From an uncultured Microbacteriaceae bacterium (GTDB taxonomy: Bacteria; Actinomycetota; Actinomycetes; Actinomycetales; Microbacteriaceae): 64,000 nucleotides of DNA. Shown here piece by piece: positions 48,971 to 58,717 of the stretch (within the stretch, counting starts at the first letter, position 1; each line of letters begins with the position of its first letter). The position numbers and the translations under genes were made by a program. The stretch is taken from contig CAKZKU010000031.1 in NCBI GenBank assembly GCA_937124545.1, positions 1 to 64,000 on the forward strand, written 5' to 3'. The notes beneath the pieces are model-generated. The model did not search any database and was not told where the DNA came from. It saw only the letters and a program-made list of their open reading frames with translations.

Positions 48971-49936
48971 TTAACGACGGTTTCGCGCTTTGAGTCGAAC
49001 TCCGGGCATTTCGGGCGCGGGAAGAGGAGACATATGGGTGAGATTGCCAAACGGCCCGCGCTCTCCGGAGAGAGAGGCTTGCCATTGATTGCGGAACTCT
49101 TCGATCTCTTCGTGGCTTCGACCGATGAAGTTCCACCACATCACAAACTCTTCCTCAAAGGGCTGACCGCCTAGGAGAAGCCCGCGTGCTGGTAAGTCGG
49201 TGGTGTTGCTCAGCTCGATCTGGTGGTGTCCTGGCGCGAGGTACCCCAGTTCGTGCTGATTGAGCGCCTCCCCATTAATCGTGAGGGCTCCCGCATCCAG
49301 AAGAACGGCATGCTCGTACTCGTTTTCCACGCTGAGTGTCATCGTTCCTTTGGGGCGGAGAGAAAACTCTGCCCCTACCCCCGGCCATGCCGGCGGGATG
49401 CTCGAGCTGATGCCCTGCAGTGAGCCGAGGAAGACCTGAAGGTGGCCGTCACCCTGCTGGTGTTTGTCAATTTGCTCAGCAGCAAAGAAGGCTGGTTCGT
49501 GTCTCGAGGAATCCGGCAGAACCAGCCACAGCTGAACGCCGTGCAGGAGCCCTGTGGAGGTGGAGACCTCCGAGTGGGAGATCCCCGCACCGGCGTTCAT
49601 CAAGTTGATGGATCCTGGGGCCACGGTGGCTTCCACCCCGGTGGAATCGCGGTGTTGAACTTCCCCGTCGAAGAGCCAGCTCACTGTTTGCAGGCCGGTG
49701 TGCGGGTGGGGCGGTACAGACATCCCACCTGTGTCGGCTACATCATCAGGCCCGTAATGGTCAATGAAGCACCACGGCCCGATGGTTGTTCGACTCCGGT
49801 TGGGCAGAGTCCTCCGGACCGTCATCGCGCGAAGTCCACCGAGTGGGACATCTCGAGCGGTGGTCACCTCGAGCGCCGTCGGGTCGGGCGCCTCGGTGGT
49901 GGCGGGCGCCCAGGTTTCAGAATCCCACCGGCTCAT
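48971..49936 (-). CDS. Pirin family protein
   Basis: PHPHTGLQTVSWLFDGEVQHRDSTG, NLMNAGAGISHSE; ATG at 49936. Confidence 0.92.
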   Translation of the reverse strand: MSRWDSETWAPATTEAPDPTALEVTTARDVPLGGLRAMTVRRTLPNRSRTTIGPWCFIDHYGPDDVADTGGMSVPPHPHTGLQTVSWLFDGEVQHRDSTGVEATVAPGSINLMNAGAGISHSEVSTSTGLLHGVQLWLVLPDSSRHEPAFFAAEQIDKHQQGDGHLQVFLGSLQGISSSIPPAWPGVGAEFSLRPKGTMTLSVENEYEHAVLLDAGALTINGEALNQHELGYLAPGHHQIELSNTTDLPARGLLLGGQPFEEEFVMWWNFIGRSHEEIEEFRNQWQASLSGERGPFGNLTHMSPLPAPEMPGVRLKARNRR

Positions 49937-50018
49937 CGGGCCAGGATAACTGCTCACGCTGGGGGCGAACACCGGCCCATCGCCAGAATCTGCCAATTAC
50001 TCTCGTAACACGAGTAGT

Positions 50019-50034
50019 GGTGAGAAGTCTCACC
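50019..50034. promoter_or_regulatory. Inverted repeat GGTGAGA-AG-TCTCACC upstream of clpC
   Basis: Perfect 7-bp arms, 27 bp before the clpC start. Confidence 0.45.
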
Positions 50035-50061
50035 GATACCCCGAAATAAGGAGTGGCACAC

Positions 50062-52536
50062 ATGTTTGAGCGGTTTACCGACCGGGCGCGTCGAGTCGTC
50101 GTCCTGGCACAAGAAGAAGCCAAGATGCTCAACCACAACTACATTGGCACCGAGCACATCCTGTTGGGTCTCATCCACGAGGGCGAAGGTGTCGCCGCGA
50201 AAGCTCTCGAATCTTTGGATATTTCCCTTGAGGCTGTGCGCGAACAGGTGCAAGAAATCATCGGGCAGGGCCAGCAGGCTCCCACCGGGCACATTCCTTT
50301 TACTCCGCGTGCAAAGAAGGTCTTGGAGCTGAGTCTCCGCGAAGCGTTGCAGCTGGGCCACAACTACATCGGCACCGAGCACATCCTGTTGGGTCTCATC
50401 CGTGAGGGCGAAGGTGTTGCCGCACAGGTTCTCGTGAAACTGGGCGCAGACCTGAACCGCGTTCGCCAGCAGGTCATCCAACTTCTCTCGGGTTATCAGG
50501 GCAAAGACCCTGTCTCGGTTGGCGGGTCAGAAACTTCTAGCGACAAGGGCTCGCAGGTCTTAGATCAGTTTGGTACCAACCTCACTCACTCCGCTCGCGA
50601 GGGAAAGCTCGATCCGGTGATCGGCCGCGAGCGCGAGATGGAACGCGTTATGCAAATTCTTTCGCGTCGCTCAAAGAACAACCCCGTGCTCGTGGGTGAG
50701 CCGGGTGTCGGAAAGACCGCGGTTGTCGAAGGATTGGCGCAAGCCATCGTGAAGGGCGATGTGCCAGAGACCCTCAAAGACAAGCAGCTGTACTCGCTCG
50801 ACTTGGGGTCGTTGATTGCGGGTTCTCGCTACCGCGGTGATTTTGAAGAGCGACTCAAGAAAGTCACAAAAGAGATTCGCACCCGCGGGGACATCATCGT
50901 GTTCATTGATGAAATCCACACCCTGGTGGGCGCGGGAGCCGCTGAGGGCGCCATAGACGCCGCCAGCATCCTCAAGCCTCTGCTGGCTCGTGGTGAGCTG
51001 CAAACCATCGGAGCAACAACTCTGGATGAGTACCGCAAGCACTTCGAGAAAGATGCTGCTCTGGAGCGCCGGTTCCAGTCGGTTCAGGTCAACCAGCCCT
51101 CGCCAGCTCACACGATCAACATTCTGAAGGGGCTTCGCGATAAGTACGAAGCCTTCCACCGTGTCTCGATCACGGATGGCGCTATTGATGCAGCCGTGAA
51201 CCTGGCTGATCGTTATGTTCAGGATCGCTTCCTGCCAGACAAGGCGATTGACCTTATTGATGAGGCAGGTGCTCGTTTGAGGCTGTCGATTCTGTCGAGC
51301 CCGCCGGAATTGCGGGAGTTTGACGAGAAGATCGCCGACGTGCGGTCTCGTAAAGAAGCAGCAATTGAGGGCCAAGACTTTGAAAAAGCGGCGTCGCTGC
51401 GCGACGAGGAGAAGACGCTTCTCGGTGAGCGTCTCCAGCTGGAGAAGAAGTGGCGAAGCGGAGAAGCCGGCGGAGTCGGCGTTGTGGATGAAGGCGTCAT
51501 CGCCGAAGTTCTCGCTGCCGCTACCGGTATCCCTGTCTTCAAGCTCACCGAGGAAGAAACAGCCCGCCTCATGTTCATGGAGAAGGCGTTGCACCAGCGC
51601 GTCATTGGCCAGGAGCAGGCAATTTCAACCCTGTCCAAGACCATCCGCCGGACACGTGCGGGTCTGAAAGACCCGAAGCGCCCCAGTGGTTCCTTTATCT
51701 TTGCCGGCCCGACCGGTGTGGGAAAGACGGAGCTGGCCAAGGCGCTCGCTGAGTTCCTGTTTGACGACGAGGACGCGCTCATTGCGCTGGACATGTCGGA
51801 GTACGGCGAAAAGCACACCGTTTCTCGCCTCTTTGGTGCCCCTCCAGGATTCGTGGGCTTCGAAGATGGCGGCCAGTTGACCGAGAAGGTTCGTCGGAAG
51901 CCCTTCAGCGTGGTGCTTTTCGATGAGATCGAAAAGGCTCACCCCGATATTTTCAACTCGCTCCTGCAGGTGCTGGAAGAGGGGCGCCTGACCGATGGTC
52001 AGGGTCGTGTGGTCGACTTCAAGAACACCGTCATCATCATGACCACCAACCTCGGCACCAAGGACATCACGGGCGGCCCGGTGGGCTTCACCATGGATGG
52101 AAACGCGGAAGCCAGCTACCAGTCCATGAAAGCCAAGGTTGTTGAAGAGCTGAAGAAGAACTTCAAGCCTGAATTCCTCAACCGTGTGGATGAGACCATC
52201 GTCTTCCCGCAGTTGGTCGAAGACGAGCTCCTCCAGATCGTGCAGCTGTTCATCAAGCGGCTGGGCGATCGTTTGCTCGATCGTGACATCACGATGACGG
52301 TTTCGGATCCTGCGCGCAAGGAATTGATTTCTCGCGGGTGGGACCCTGCCATGGGAGCGCGACCGCTGCGTCGCGCTGTTCAGCAGAACGTTGAAGACGC
52401 GTTGAGTGAGCGTATTCTTCAGGGCGAACTCTCACCTGGCGACATGGTGACCGTTGACTATGACGGGATGGAGTTCACTTTTACTTCATCCAAGCGTGAG
52501 GTGGAACCAGAACCGGCGGGTGCCCTCGAGTCCTAG
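50062..52536 (+). CDS. clpC: ATP-dependent Clp protease ATP-binding subunit ClpC
   Basis: Two Clp_N repeats, GEPGVGKTA and GPTGVGKTE Walker A motifs, UVR-like central region. Confidence 0.97.
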   Translation: MFERFTDRARRVVVLAQEEAKMLNHNYIGTEHILLGLIHEGEGVAAKALESLDISLEAVREQVQEIIGQGQQAPTGHIPFTPRAKKVLELSLREALQLGHNYIGTEHILLGLIREGEGVAAQVLVKLGADLNRVRQQVIQLLSGYQGKDPVSVGGSETSSDKGSQVLDQFGTNLTHSAREGKLDPVIGREREMERVMQILSRRSKNNPVLVGEPGVGKTAVVEGLAQAIVKGDVPETLKDKQLYSLDLGSLIAGSRYRGDFEERLKKVTKEIRTRGDIIVFIDEIHTLVGAGAAEGAIDAASILKPLLARGELQTIGATTLDEYRKHFEKDAALERRFQSVQVNQPSPAHTINILKGLRDKYEAFHRVSITDGAIDAAVNLADRYVQDRFLPDKAIDLIDEAGARLRLSILSSPPELREFDEKIADVRSRKEAAIEGQDFEKAASLRDEEKTLLGERLQLEKKWRSGEAGGVGVVDEGVIAEVLAAATGIPVFKLTEEETARLMFMEKALHQRVIGQEQAISTLSKTIRRTRAGLKDPKRPSGSFIFAGPTGVGKTELAKALAEFLFDDEDALIALDMSEYGEKHTVSRLFGAPPGFVGFEDGGQLTEKVRRKPFSVVLFDEIEKAHPDIFNSLLQVLEEGRLTDGQGRVVDFKNTVIIMTTNLGTKDITGGPVGFTMDGNAEASYQSMKAKVVEELKKNFKPEFLNRVDETIVFPQLVEDELLQIVQLFIKRLGDRLLDRDITMTVSDPARKELISRGWDPAMGARPLRRAVQQNVEDALSERILQGELSPGDMVTVDYDGMEFTFTSSKREVEPEPAGALES

Positions 52537-52552
52537 CGACTACGCTGGCGGC

Positions 52553-53065
52553 GTGGCTACAGACGACGGTTTCCGGGTTCGCCCGGCGACGACCGGTGAC
52601 ATCAGGGCGATTTCTGCTCTGATTCAACCGCTCGTCGAGTCCCGTGTGCTCTTAGGTAAAGACCTTGTGGTCCTATTCGAGTCCGTTCAGGAATTCACTG
52701 TTGCTGTCGATAACGATGACCGCGTCATAGGGTGCGGTGCCCTGCACGTATTTTGGGAGGATTTGGGGGAAATCCGGACTCTCAGCGTTTCTCCCGACCA
52801 CACTCACCGTGGCGTGGGGCACGCCCTGATTGACGCTTTGGAAGCTCGAGCGGTTTCGCTGGGCTTGACCAAGCTATTTTGTTTGACCTTTGAGGTGGAC
52901 TTTTTCACCTCCCACGGTTTTGCTATTCAGCCCGATGTGGATGTGGAGCCCGATGTCTATGCCGAGCTGGTGCGATCACCCGATGAGGGGGTAGCGGAGT
53001 TCCTCGACCTTGCACGAGTGAAGCCCAACACGTTGGGTAACTCCCGGATGGTCAAGAACCTCTGA
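52553..53065 (+). CDS. GNAT acetyltransferase, amino-acid N-acetyltransferase-like
   Basis: FRVRPATTGDIRAISALIQPLVE, LSVSPDHTHRGVGHALIDALE; GTG at 52553. Confidence 0.82.
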   Translation: MATDDGFRVRPATTGDIRAISALIQPLVESRVLLGKDLVVLFESVQEFTVAVDNDDRVIGCGALHVFWEDLGEIRTLSVSPDHTHRGVGHALIDALEARAVSLGLTKLFCLTFEVDFFTSHGFAIQPDVDVEPDVYAELVRSPDEGVAEFLDLARVKPNTLGNSRMVKNL

Positions 53066-53137
53066 AAACACTCAGAGTCTTCAGGCTCGCCGGTCGGTAA
53101 GCGCTGATTTAGCGCTCCCCAGTCGTACCCTAGGGCT

Positions 53138-53710
53138 ATGTCCACGGTTCCCCAGAGCGTTTACTGGCGTCGTCGGTTCGCCGTTCTTGGCGGACTCGTC
53201 GCGGTCATCATTGTGGTCGTCCTCATTATTGTTCGCCCGGGGTTCGGCAATTCGGCGGCTGAAGCTCCCGAACCAGACCCCGAAGTTGCGGTGGAGGTGC
53301 TCACCCCGCCCGATTGCCTTCCTGGCCAACTCGAGCTTGTCGCCAAGACCGACCAGAGCTCTTATGCCAGTGGCGAGGCCCCCCAGCTGTGGCTGAGTGT
53401 GACGAACGTGTCCAGCCAGGAGTGCACGTTGGCTGTGGGCACCGACCAGCAGCGCTACGTGATTACGTCGGGGGATGATCAAATCTGGGCATCGGATGAT
53501 TGCCAGGAGATATCGAACCCGATGGAAATCACCCTGGCCCCGAACGAAGTTCAGGAGACGACGGCTCTGCCGTGGGATCGCACGCGGTCAACGCCGGACA
53601 CCTGTAACGATGAGCGCCCGGTGATGCCTGGTGGTGGCGCCAGCTATCACCTCACTGTGTCCCTCGGAGATGTCAGCTCCCCAGAAACCAAGCAGTTCCT
53701 GCTCGACTAG
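53138..53710 (+). CDS. Membrane-anchored extracytoplasmic protein, unknown function
   Basis: N-terminal TM and beta-rich domain with VTNVSSQECTLAVGTDQQRYVI. Confidence 0.65.
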   Translation: MSTVPQSVYWRRRFAVLGGLVAVIIVVVLIIVRPGFGNSAAEAPEPDPEVAVEVLTPPDCLPGQLELVAKTDQSSYASGEAPQLWLSVTNVSSQECTLAVGTDQQRYVITSGDDQIWASDDCQEISNPMEITLAPNEVQETTALPWDRTRSTPDTCNDERPVMPGGGASYHLTVSLGDVSSPETKQFLLD

Positions 53711-55059
53711 AAGTCGGGTTTTTGGGTCCGGCCAGGGCTGCGAGCAAAAGCGTCACTAATGGCCTTCTGAATACTGGGTTTGCTTTGGTCCAGGACCGTG
53801 TCAAAACCTAGCCTTTTCGCTTCATTAGCTCTTTGGGCAGCTTGCGAGACGCCCCTAATTTCGCCCGCGAGGCTTATTTCCCCGATAGCGGCGAGTGTGT
53901 GTGGCAACGGGATATCTTTCGCCGCGCTGGCAACCGCCAAAGCGATAGCCAGGTCAGCACCCGGTTCGTGAATCCGGATCCCGCCAACGGTAGAGACATA
54001 CACATCGGCGTTGGAGAGCGTGATGCCGGCTCGTCTCTCCAGGACCGCAAGCAACATGGCCACGCGGGAGGATTCGACTCCATTAACCACTCGTCGGGGC
54101 TGGGGAGCGCCGCTGGGCACCACGAGTGCCTGAACTTCGACCGGCAGTGCCCGTCGACCCTCGAGCGCAATGGTGGTGCAGGTGCCACTCACCGGATCTC
54201 CGGCGCCGGAGCGAAACAAACCGCTGGGGTCGGGGACCTCGACGATGCCGTCACCACTCATTTCAAAGCACCCCACTTCGTCGGTGGGGCCAAAACGGTT
54301 TTTGAGCGCGCGAACAAAGCGCAGCGCAGTCTGGCGGTCACCCTCGAACTGGCAGACAACGTCAACAAGGTGTTCGAGCGTTCGGGGGCCGGCGACCTGG
54401 CCGTCTTTGGTGACGTGGCCCACCATGATGATGGGGATTGTGGTCTCTTTGGCCACACGAATCAGTGTGGCGGCGACTTCGCGGACCTGAGCAACGCCCC
54501 CGGCGGAACCGTCAATCAGTCCGGAGGAGAGAGTCTGGACAGAATCGATGATCACTAAGTCGGGGGACGTGGATTCGATATGTCCCAGGACCGCTCCCAG
54601 ATCCATCTCGTTGGCAAGAAACAGGGTGTCTTGTAACCCGCCCGTTCGAGAAGCCCGAAGGTGAACCTGTCCGGCAGATTCCTCGGCGCTGACGTAGAGA
54701 ACGGTGTTCTCTCGGGCGGCAACTTTTGATGCCACATCCAGTAACAGGGTTGACTTGCCCACTCCGGGTTCTCCCGACAGCAGGATCACGGCGCCGGGAA
54801 CGATTCCCCCACCCAGCACGCGGTCAAACTCTCCGACTCCGGTGGGTTGGTGGCCACTGTCTGCGCCGGAGTACTCGGTAATCGGTTTAGCTACGGCTTC
54901 ACCGAGCGGAACGATTGCCTTGACCTGCTTGGATCGGGTGGTGGGCGCGGCCGCCTCCACCACAGTGCCCCAGGTCTGACACTCGCCACAGCGACCAACC
55001 CATTTCAGCGTTGTCCAGCCACACTCAGAGCAGTGGTACGGAGCCGCCGTTTTTGCCAT
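53707..55059 (-). CDS. radA: DNA repair protein RadA
   Basis: CSECGWTTLKWVGRCGECQTWG zinc finger, GEPGVGKSTLLLDVA, KNRFGPTDEVGCFEM. Confidence 0.97.
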   Translation of the reverse strand: MAKTAAPYHCSECGWTTLKWVGRCGECQTWGTVVEAAAPTTRSKQVKAIVPLGEAVAKPITEYSGADSGHQPTGVGEFDRVLGGGIVPGAVILLSGEPGVGKSTLLLDVASKVAARENTVLYVSAEESAGQVHLRASRTGGLQDTLFLANEMDLGAVLGHIESTSPDLVIIDSVQTLSSGLIDGSAGGVAQVREVAATLIRVAKETTIPIIMVGHVTKDGQVAGPRTLEHLVDVVCQFEGDRQTALRFVRALKNRFGPTDEVGCFEMSGDGIVEVPDPSGLFRSGAGDPVSGTCTTIALEGRRALPVEVQALVVPSGAPQPRRVVNGVESSRVAMLLAVLERRAGITLSNADVYVSTVGGIRIHEPGADLAIALAVASAAKDIPLPHTLAAIGEISLAGEIRGVSQAAQRANEAKRLGFDTVLDQSKPSIQKAISDAFARSPGRTQKPDF

Positions 55060-55125
55060 GGTACGAGCCTAAGCGCTTGCGACGACACCTTCCTGGGCTG
55101 GCAGGTGATGTGTAAACTAGCGGGC

Positions 55126-55215
55126 GGTACCGTGTCCGAGCGGCCGAAGGTGCAACTCTCGAAAAGTTGTGTGGGTGCAAGTCCACCGTGGGTTCAAATC
55201 CCACCGGTACCGCCA
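55126..55215 (+). tRNA. tRNA-Ser (CGA), CCA encoded
   Basis: Acceptor GGTACCG/CGGTACC, anticodon loop CTCGAAA, long variable arm, 3' GCCA. Confidence 0.95.
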
Positions 55216-55256
55216 TGTGTGTCCGCGAAACTTCAGCGGAGTGTTGCGTCCCGCGG

Positions 55257-55676
55257 CTAGGAAATCGCCTGCTTCACTCGAGCACGAAGAGTGTTGGACA
55301 CCTCATCGGTGAGATCGGTGATCGCAAACGACGTCGGCCATAGCGGGCCATCATCGAGCTTTGCCGAATCTTGAAATCCAAACGTGCAATATCTTGACTC
55401 AAACTTTGAGCCTGCCTGGAAAAAGCAGATCACTTTGCCCTGGAAGTAATACGCGGGCATTCCGTACCATGTCTTCGTCGTCAGATCGGGGGAAACCCCC
55501 AACACCAAATCATGAATCCCTCGCGCGAGTTTTTGGTCATCCGGCGACATCTCGGCAATCTTGTTCTGGACCTGCTCCTCACCGGGAAGCTTTTTGAATT
55601 CGCGGGCCTCGCGCGCCCGCTCTTTCATGGCGGCACGCTCCACCTCAGAAAACCCCGAACTATCGCTTGTGGCCAT
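55257..55676 (-). CDS. DUF1801/YdhG-like protein
   Basis: KTWYGMPAYYFQGKVICFFQAGSKFESRYCTFGF. Confidence 0.8.
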   Translation of the reverse strand: MATSDSSGFSEVERAAMKERAREAREFKKLPGEEQVQNKIAEMSPDDQKLARGIHDLVLGVSPDLTTKTWYGMPAYYFQGKVICFFQAGSKFESRYCTFGFQDSAKLDDGPLWPTSFAITDLTDEVSNTLRARVKQAIS

Positions 55677-55736
55677 GCGAATTCCTTCCGGTTGGTCTGG
55701 TGGGGGACTTACACCGCAGCAGTTGCAGCCCCGCCT

Positions 55737-56450
55737 CTAGAGAGCCGTTTCTCCGCCCAGGAGAAGTCCGATTCCCCAGGTAAGCGCCAGTGCCAGTGCG
55801 CCTCCAGCGGTGACCCGCAGAATCGGCCTCAGGAGAGGGCTATGGCCGAGGTAAGCGCCCACACCTCCGGTGAGTGCCAGGGCAACGAGCGAAGCGGCAA
55901 ACGTCAGTGGAATCCTGATCTCGACAGGCGCAAGGGTAATGGCGAGCATCGGTAACAGCGCGCCTGCCAAAAAGGCCACGGCCGAGGAAATGGCCGCGTG
56001 CCAGGGGTTTGTCAGTGTGCGCTCATCAATCCCGAGCTCCGCCTCCAGGTGGGCGGACACGGCATCCTTCGCGGTGAGTTCTTTGGCGACCTGTGCGGCG
56101 GTAACCGGGCTGAGCCCTTTGGCCTCATACAGCCCCGCGAGCTCTTGGAGTTCCTCTTCCGGGTGGTCCCGCAGCTCCTCTCGCTCCCGAGCGATGAGAG
56201 ACGCTTCGCTGTCGCGTTGCGAGGAGACTGACACATATTCACCGAGTGCCATGGAAAGCGAACCGGCCACAATCCCCGCAGTACCCGCAATAAGAACCGG
56301 CAGTGTTTCCTGAGTGGCGGCGGCAACTCCCACCACGAGAGCAGCAATCGAAACGATGCCATCGTTGGCGCCCAAAACCCCTGCCCGGAGCCAGTTGAGG
56401 CGCGGCGCGATTTTCAGGGAATGCGGTTCAGGCCCGTGCTCGTTGCTCAC
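55737..56450 (-). CDS. VIT1/CCC1-family iron/manganese transporter
   Basis: LRAGVLGANDGIVSIAALVVGVA, MALGEYVSVSSQRDSE; GTG at 56450. Confidence 0.9.
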   Translation of the reverse strand: MSNEHGPEPHSLKIAPRLNWLRAGVLGANDGIVSIAALVVGVAAATQETLPVLIAGTAGIVAGSLSMALGEYVSVSSQRDSEASLIAREREELRDHPEEELQELAGLYEAKGLSPVTAAQVAKELTAKDAVSAHLEAELGIDERTLTNPWHAAISSAVAFLAGALLPMLAITLAPVEIRIPLTFAASLVALALTGGVGAYLGHSPLLRPILRVTAGGALALALTWGIGLLLGGETAL

Positions 56451-56606
56451 GCGACAACTGTACTCCGGCTCGAAACCCTTCGTGCGGGCGAGGGGAACGA
56501 ACTGCGCGCACCAACGGCCCATTGGGAATTGCTCCGCGCTTTTGCGCCGGGGCCGAGGGGGTCAAAGGATGACTGCCTACAATGAGCGAGACGGGAGGGG
56601 TCCAGG

Positions 56607-57758
56607 ATGAGCAATCACCCCGAAGTGCGCGATGTCGCTCAGCGCCCTGCACGATTCCCCCTGCCGGTTATTTTGGCGGCAGCGGGAGTAATTGCCACGT
56701 TTACTCTCGGTCTTGTCGTTCAGGCCACTGCTCCCAAGCCCCCACTCATTGTGTTGGCCGATTCAGGAATTTTTGCTGAAGGGTCAGAGTTTGCGGGGGA
56801 TCCTGCATTCACGCTCGACTATGTCGCAGGCCCGGAACTTTCCGGGAGCCCCGGCACGGGGTCGGTGCATGAAATGGTGGTCCAGGGATCCCCGACGGAC
56901 GTTCTCTCGCAGCTCGCACCCTTGTTCTCGCTGGAGGGTGAACCTCGAGAAAGCCGCGACTACTCCGAAGCCTGGCCCGGGTACGTGGTCGGGGACGAGG
57001 ATTGGGAGAACCCCAGCCTGCTCTTGACCTGGAAAGGCTCTGGCTCCTGGTTTTACACCAACCCCACGGCCTACCCGGAGCCGGTGTGTGAGGAGGTTCC
57101 CGCCGAGGAGGGCCTAGAGGAGTTACCGGGATGGGAGTGCTCCCCGGCAGACCCCGGTTTAGAGCTGCCCACAGCTAGTGAGGCACGGCGCATGGCTTGG
57201 GACCTCTTCCGTAACGCTGGGCTTGAGGCCAATTTCGAGGATGTGGTGGTGCTCACCGACGACGAATGGGGTGTTGGTGTCAGCGCTGCTGCGCGCGTAG
57301 CGGGAGAGAAGACGGCCCTCGAGTGGACCATGTTTTGGGCACCCGGGCCTGTGCTGGCCTCGGCTACCGGGCATAGTGCCACTCCCGTATACCGGGGCGA
57401 GTACGAGACCGTGAGTCCCCGGGACGCAGTTGACCGAGTGTCGTCCGGGAGCTGGTGGGGCGCCCCGCCCATCGATTACGAAGCCCCATACGAGGACTTT
57501 CACGCGGAAGAAAGCATGGTGCTCGATGACAGTTTTTTTGATCAGCCGATCATCATCACCGGTGCCACAACGACATCGTTGCTGATTTGGGATAGTGACG
57601 GAGGACAGTGGATTGTTCCCGGCTATGCACTGTCTTATGGCGCAAGCGATTTCGCTGCTACTACGGTGGTGTCTCTCACCGCGGATACTCTCCGCATCGA
57701 GAAACCTGAGCTGACCCAGCCATTACCAGAGCCAGACATCGCGCAGCGGAGAGGGTAA
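56607..57758 (+). CDS. Membrane-anchored extracytoplasmic protein, unknown function
   Basis: N-terminal TM and about 340-aa ectodomain; no recognised motif. Confidence 0.6.
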   Translation: MSNHPEVRDVAQRPARFPLPVILAAAGVIATFTLGLVVQATAPKPPLIVLADSGIFAEGSEFAGDPAFTLDYVAGPELSGSPGTGSVHEMVVQGSPTDVLSQLAPLFSLEGEPRESRDYSEAWPGYVVGDEDWENPSLLLTWKGSGSWFYTNPTAYPEPVCEEVPAEEGLEELPGWECSPADPGLELPTASEARRMAWDLFRNAGLEANFEDVVVLTDDEWGVGVSAAARVAGEKTALEWTMFWAPGPVLASATGHSATPVYRGEYETVSPRDAVDRVSSGSWWGAPPIDYEAPYEDFHAEESMVLDDSFFDQPIIITGATTTSLLIWDSDGGQWIVPGYALSYGASDFAATTVVSLTADTLRIEKPELTQPLPEPDIAQRRG

Positions 57759-57760
57759 CT

Positions 57761-58717
57761 GTGAGAGAGAACCGCACGTTGGGACCGTGGCGCTTGCCGG
57801 CCATGGGCTTGGGCTGCATGAACGTGTCGTGGCCACAGGGAGCTGCTACCGAGCCAGGCGAGCGCCGTGACAGTGCGATTGCCGGGATTCATGCTGGTCT
57901 CGACGCAGGAGTGCGACTTCTCGATACCGCGGATATTTATGCCCCCTCATGGGACACCGTCGGGCACAACGAGCTTTTTGTCGCAGAGGCGCTAGCCACG
58001 TGGGATGCGTCTGATGATGTGAAGGACTCCGTTGTGGTCGCCACCAAAGGAGGAATAACGCGCTCAGAGGGTGAAAAATGGGGCCGGAATGGCTCGCGAG
58101 ACTATTTTGTCGCCGCCGCGGAGGCGTCGCGGGAGCGTTTAGGGGTTGACCACATTGATCTCTGGCAACACCACCGATTGGACCCAGCGCTGCCTTTCGA
58201 AGACCAGTGCGAAAACCTTGCCCATCTCAAGGATCGAGGCCTTGTTTCGCAGGTGGGCGTGAGTAACTACAGCGCGGCGCAGTTGACGCGAGCCCTGGAG
58301 GTTCTGGGTGGCCCGACTGAGGGCGGTGTGGTCTCGATTCAAAACGAATTCAGCCCGCTCTACCGGCATGATTTGGACGTGCTCGAGGTGTGTGAGGAGC
58401 ACGGCGTGGCCTTTTTGCCCTGGTCTCCACTGGGAGGATCCCGAGGAATCAGGCAGGTGGAATCTGATTCCGGTATTGCCGAGGTTGCGCGGAACCGAGG
58501 CCTCTCGCCCGCAGTAGTAGCCCTGGCTTGGGTGGTGGGGACGTCCCCGGCGATCATCGCTATTCCCGGGGCTACCCGGGCGGCAACTATCCGAGAGTGC
58601 GCACAGGTCTTCGAGTGTGAATTGACCGAGAGCGAAATGGAGAGAATCTGGGCGGAGCTTCCGCCTTCGCTGGAGCGGTCTCATGAGCTCGAGCCCACGG
58701 CACCGTTTCGTCGCTAA
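57761..58717 (+). CDS. Aldo/keto reductase
   Basis: MGLGCMNVSW, LLDTADIYAPS, VDHIDLWQHHRLDP, QNEFSPLYR. Confidence 0.92.
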   Translation: MRENRTLGPWRLPAMGLGCMNVSWPQGAATEPGERRDSAIAGIHAGLDAGVRLLDTADIYAPSWDTVGHNELFVAEALATWDASDDVKDSVVVATKGGITRSEGEKWGRNGSRDYFVAAAEASRERLGVDHIDLWQHHRLDPALPFEDQCENLAHLKDRGLVSQVGVSNYSAAQLTRALEVLGGPTEGGVVSIQNEFSPLYRHDLDVLEVCEEHGVAFLPWSPLGGSRGIRQVESDSGIAEVARNRGLSPAVVALAWVVGTSPAIIAIPGATRAATIRECAQVFECELTESEMERIWAELPPSLERSHELEPTAPFRR

